A DNA stretch of 53,108 nt from Flavobacterium columnare NBRC 100251 = ATCC 23463 (GTDB taxonomy: Bacteria > Bacteroidota > Bacteroidia > Flavobacteriales > Flavobacteriaceae). The DNA lies in the NCBI RefSeq assembly GCF_002530675.1, contig NZ_PCMX01000008.1, positions 1-53,108 of the forward strand, given 5' to 3'. A model generated the notes under the pieces. The model made no database searches. It worked only from the letters and a program-made list of their open reading frames with translations, and was not told the origin of the DNA. The translations under genes were made by a program, and so were the position numbers. Shown in pieces: positions 50,310-53,108 of this stretch. Within the stretch, counting starts at the first letter, position 1. Each line of letters opens with the position of its first letter.

Positions 50310-53108
50310 ATGAAAGCCCCCAATCTTCGAATACAAATAATTTTTTTATACCTATTTTTAAGCTATCTCTTCGCGGATGTAGCATCTGCACAAGTTGCAG
50401 ATGCAGGTAAAGCTACAACAGGTAGTGGACTTTATAAAGATCGTATCTTTTGGTTAAATTGGGATCTTAATAAAGACGGCGCTGGAGGTGATTTAATTAC
50501 TAACGGATCCTCAAGAACTTTCACTTCTCCCGCGGGTGTCCTTTATCAAGCCACAATATCAAACGTTACAGGCACTCCCAAATCCAGTAATTCTTATGAT
50601 TATTCTGGAAACAACTTTCCTAGTGGTTATGGAAATATTGGAGGAAATACTGGAGCTGGTAACATTGTGGGTATAAACAACGGGTGCAATGCTTGTACTT
50701 CTACTTTCAGAATTACCATAACAGCCAATTATCCAAATGGCATATCGGGTAATGTGGCCGCCTTTGTCATAGGAGGAACAGAAACACTAGCTAGTACTAG
50801 CGAATTCTATCAAATTACAGTCCCATCAGGAACCGTAAGATACTTAGATAAGTATATAAAAAATGATAATTGGACTAACTCATCCATCCGACTAGACGTA
50901 TCAAATGCAGGACGAACCATTAAAGTTACCAATCCTGGAACTGGAGATAGTAGAGGTGATGCCTTATTAATTGCTGAAGATGTTCCCTATATAGACGCTC
51001 AAGTAAAAGGAGGTGGCGGACAACATTTTGGTATTGGTTTTATAGAGGATCTAGATTACTCTGATGCTCCTAACTCATACGGAAAAGCTACTCATATAGT
51101 AAACAATTCTATCCAAGGAGGAACTTTTACCTCACCTAGTCTAAATACCTTAAGCACAACAACCAACGTATCAGACACACAAAAAGGTTCTTTTGTAAGC
51201 CCAAACTTGATTCTTGGTACTAATATAGATGTTGAAAGCAACTATAATCCCGTAACTAATGGCACGACACCTAATACAGATGACATTACTGGAATTGATG
51301 ATGAAGATGGCATACAAGATATTAACTGGTCTACGTGTACAGGAACCGTATTTGTAAAAAACACCACTGCCAGTTTAGCTTATTTAAATTTATGGATAGA
51401 TGCTAATTCAAATGGTATTTTTGACAACAATGAAAACACGAATGTTACAATTCCTTCGGGCACAAATGGAAACATAAATGTCCCTTTAAATCCAATTAGT
51501 GGCCTCACTTCTGGCAACAGTTATTATGCTAGATTAAGATTATCCACTACTCAAAATCTTCCTCCTTCTGGTTTTGCTGCTGATGGAGAAGCTGAAGATC
51601 ACTGGGTAAATATTACAAAAACAACATTAACTACTAATCCTCTTACTTCCTGCGTTGGTTCTCCTATAATCTTCACTTCTATTTCAGGGATGCTTAATTA
51701 TAACTGGACGGGACCAAATGGTTTTACATCGAATCAACAAAACCCAATAATAGCAAATAGTAATACTAGCCATAATGGTGTCTACACACTGGTTGTTACA
51801 ACACCTGGAGGCTGTACTATATCAGATTCAACAAATGTAATAGTCAACCCATTACCAACAGCTCCTATTATATCAAGTATAACACAACCTAGCTGCAATG
51901 TTTCTACAGGAAGTGTTAGTTTTAATAATTTACCTTCATCGGGCACATGGACTGTTACAGCTTCACCTAGTGGCACTAGCATAACAGGTTCTGGAACTAA
52001 TGCAATTTTTAATGGACTAACAGGAAATAACACCTATACTTTTACTGTCACTAATTCTAATGGATGTACTTCTGCTGTAAGTGCACAGGTTCTTATCAAT
52101 GCGCAACCTGCAACGCCTAATGCGCCATTAGCGGGGGCTGTTACCCATCCTACTTGTGCTACTGCTACGGGTAGTTTTCAAATTATGGGGTATAATTCCA
52201 ATAGTGTTTATAATTTCAATCCTGCGGTTTTAAATATCTCGGCAACGGGAGTAGTTACTGCTAATGCGGGTACTTATACTTTTACGGAAACCAATGCGGC
52301 GGGATGTACTTCTGCTGTAAGTGCACAGGTTCTTATCAATGCGCAACCTGCAACGCCTACACCCCCTACAGCTACAACATTACAACCTACTTGTACACTA
52401 TCAACAGGTACCATTACCTTTACTACACAAACGGATGTAGAATACAGTATTAATAACGGAACAAGTTATCAAGCCAGCAACGTATTTAGCGGATTAAATC
52501 CTGCTACCTATACCTTACGAGTACGAAGTACTACTGATAACACCTGTACTGCACAAGCTGCTACAACTATTACTATTAATACACAACCAGTAACACCATC
52601 AGCCCCTATAACAGGAGCTATTACACAACCAAACTGTATCACTTCAACAGGAAGTGTTATTTTAAATGGTTTACCAACATCAGATCCATGGACTATTATA
52701 ACATCGCCAAGTGGTCTCACTTTAAATGGCTTTGGAACTAGTGTAAATTTTACAGGACTAAATCCAGGTAATACTTATACCTTCACAGTTACTAATTCTA
52801 ATGGTTGTACTTCACCTCCATCATCTGCTATAACAGTATATAATCAAATATGTGCAGTAAATGGAACAACAGCGCCACTAACGGCCAATGATACACTTAA
52901 TGGAGCATTGGTAACAGTAGGAACAGCCCCTGGTAATGTTCAAATTACAGCAAGTACAGTTCCTGTAGGTTCTGGGCTAATCGTAAATCCAAACGGAACA
53001 GTATCCGTACCAGCTAATACCCCTGCCGGAACATACACCGTTAACTACACCATTTGTGAAGTGAACAACCCTAAAAACTGCAGCAATGTTAATTCAATTG
53101 TAGTAGTA
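50310..53108 (+). CDS. Giant secreted adhesin, CshA/GEVED/Ig-like repeats, incomplete at window end
   Basis: From ATG 50310 the frame stays open for 933 codons to the edge. Residues 1-28 are a signal peptide ending VASAQ. Residues 30-260 resemble the CshA non-repetitive adhesin domain (LYKDRIFWLNWDLN, then DLDYSDAPNSYGKATH from 247). A GEVED-type domain follows at about 345-436 (DDEDGIQDINW, LNLWIDANSNGIFD, GEAEDHW at 426-432), then an Ig/PKD-like domain to about 512. Four Ig-like repeats of about 80 residues follow (starts near 514, 598, 678, 758), each with QPTC- or QPNC-like and NGCTS-like cysteines. Another module begins at about 844. Such proteins in flavobacteria are usually exported by type IX secretion through a C-terminal domain, which would lie beyond the window. 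Confidence 0.88.
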   Translation, partial: MKAPNLRIQIIFLYLFLSYLFADVASAQVADAGKATTGSGLYKDRIFWLNWDLNKDGAGGDLITNGSSRTFTSPAGVLYQATISNVTGTPKSSNSYDYSGNNFPSGYGNIGGNTGAGNIVGINNGCNACTSTFRITITANYPNGISGNVAAFVIGGTETLASTSEFYQITVPSGTVRYLDKYIKNDNWTNSSIRLDVSNAGRTIKVTNPGTGDSRGDALLIAEDVPYIDAQVKGGGGQHFGIGFIEDLDYSDAPNSYGKATHIVNNSIQGGTFTSPSLNTLSTTTNVSDTQKGSFVSPNLILGTNIDVESNYNPVTNGTTPNTDDITGIDDEDGIQDINWSTCTGTVFVKNTTASLAYLNLWIDANSNGIFDNNENTNVTIPSGTNGNINVPLNPISGLTSGNSYYARLRLSTTQNLPPSGFAADGEAEDHWVNITKTTLTTNPLTSCVGSPIIFTSISGMLNYNWTGPNGFTSNQQNPIIANSNTSHNGVYTLVVTTPGGCTISDSTNVIVNPLPTAPIISSITQPSCNVSTGSVSFNNLPSSGTWTVTASPSGTSITGSGTNAIFNGLTGNNTYTFTVTNSNGCTSAVSAQVLINAQPATPNAPLAGAVTHPTCATATGSFQIMGYNSNSVYNFNPAVLNISATGVVTANAGTYTFTETNAAGCTSAVSAQVLINAQPATPTPPTATTLQPTCTLSTGTITFTTQTDVEYSINNGTSYQASNVFSGLNPATYTLRVRSTTDNTCTAQAATTITINTQPVTPSAPITGAITQPNCITSTGSVILNGLPTSDPWTIITSPSGLTLNGFGTSVNFTGLNPGNTYTFTVTNSNGCTSPPSSAITVYNQICAVNGTTAPLTANDTLNGALVTVGTAPGNVQITASTVPVGSGLIVNPNGTVSVPANTPAGTYTVNYTICEVNNPKNCSNVNSIVVV
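52062..52119 (+). repeat. 58-base direct repeat in the adhesin, copy 1
   Basis: It spans the end of one Ig-like repeat and the start of the next (GCTSAVSAQVLINAQPATP). It is identical to 52302-52359, 240 bases (80 codons) away. Confidence 0.92.
52302..52359 (+). repeat. 58-base direct repeat in the adhesin, copy 2
   Basis: Identical to 52062-52119. The other repeat junctions in the gene encode similar residues but differ at many bases. Confidence 0.92.

Overview
The window looks like a chromosomal segment of a flavobacterium (Bacteroidota). It is AT-rich. Several promoters have the Bacteroidota pattern (TTTG near -33, TAnnTTTG near -7). The gene content is typical of the group: PorP/SprF and PorG-like proteins of type IX secretion, an HPPK-deoxynucleoside kinase fusion, paired OmpH/Skp chaperones, DUF4403 and DUF1573 proteins, and a degraded two-ORF insertion sequence of the ISAon1 type. 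Genus and species cannot be fixed from the sequence alone.

Layout. 1-700: the edge of an accessory locus on the minus strand, with an incomplete gene and a LysM/PAAR-like gene that appears frameshifted. 1226-6196: a minus-strand envelope block of coaX, an outer-membrane barrel protein, lptC, a small membrane protein and ppiD. 6249-8750: a tRNA island with two identical plus-strand tRNA-Phe genes, a dead IS element, and five minus-strand tRNA genes (Gly, Leu, Leu, Gly, Leu). 8817-21191: mutS, a DUF1573 protein, a SpoU-type methyltransferase, folK-dNK, sppA, an AsmA-like protein, a DUF2797 protein and a GH3-like protein. 21435-27312: a proteostasis block (tig, clpP, clpX), then a holin-like membrane protein, an alpha/beta hydrolase and pdxJ.

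27435-35743 is a plus-strand envelope block: CBS protein, nadK, porG-like, uppS, bamA, two ompH/skp genes and murI. It links lipid carrier synthesis, outer-membrane protein folding and insertion, and peptidoglycan precursor supply. 35746-44874 holds a gamma-carbonic-anhydrase-like protein, a PorP/SprF protein, a NifU-like Fe-S protein, MscS, TsaB, a membrane-fusion protein with a TolC-type channel, and a DUF4403 lipoprotein. 44906-50068 is a minus-strand cytochrome c oxidase assembly block (ctaB, two subunit III genes, subunit IV, a cysteine-poor Sco-like protein, Sco, DUF420 and a small CxxC protein). From 50310 to the right edge runs a giant secreted adhesin with CshA-like, GEVED-like and Ig-like repeat modules; it is open at the window end.

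Most of the window is ordinary core chromosome. I found no CRISPR array, no defence island and no clearly new multi-gene system. The observations most worth checking are the mosaic repeats of the adhesin and the palindrome upstream of it, the palindrome between bamA and ompH that carries three -7 boxes, the small CxxC and cysteine-poor Sco-like proteins in the oxidase block, the frameshifted PAAR-like gene at the left edge, and promoters whose -7 box abuts an upstream terminator or a start codon.
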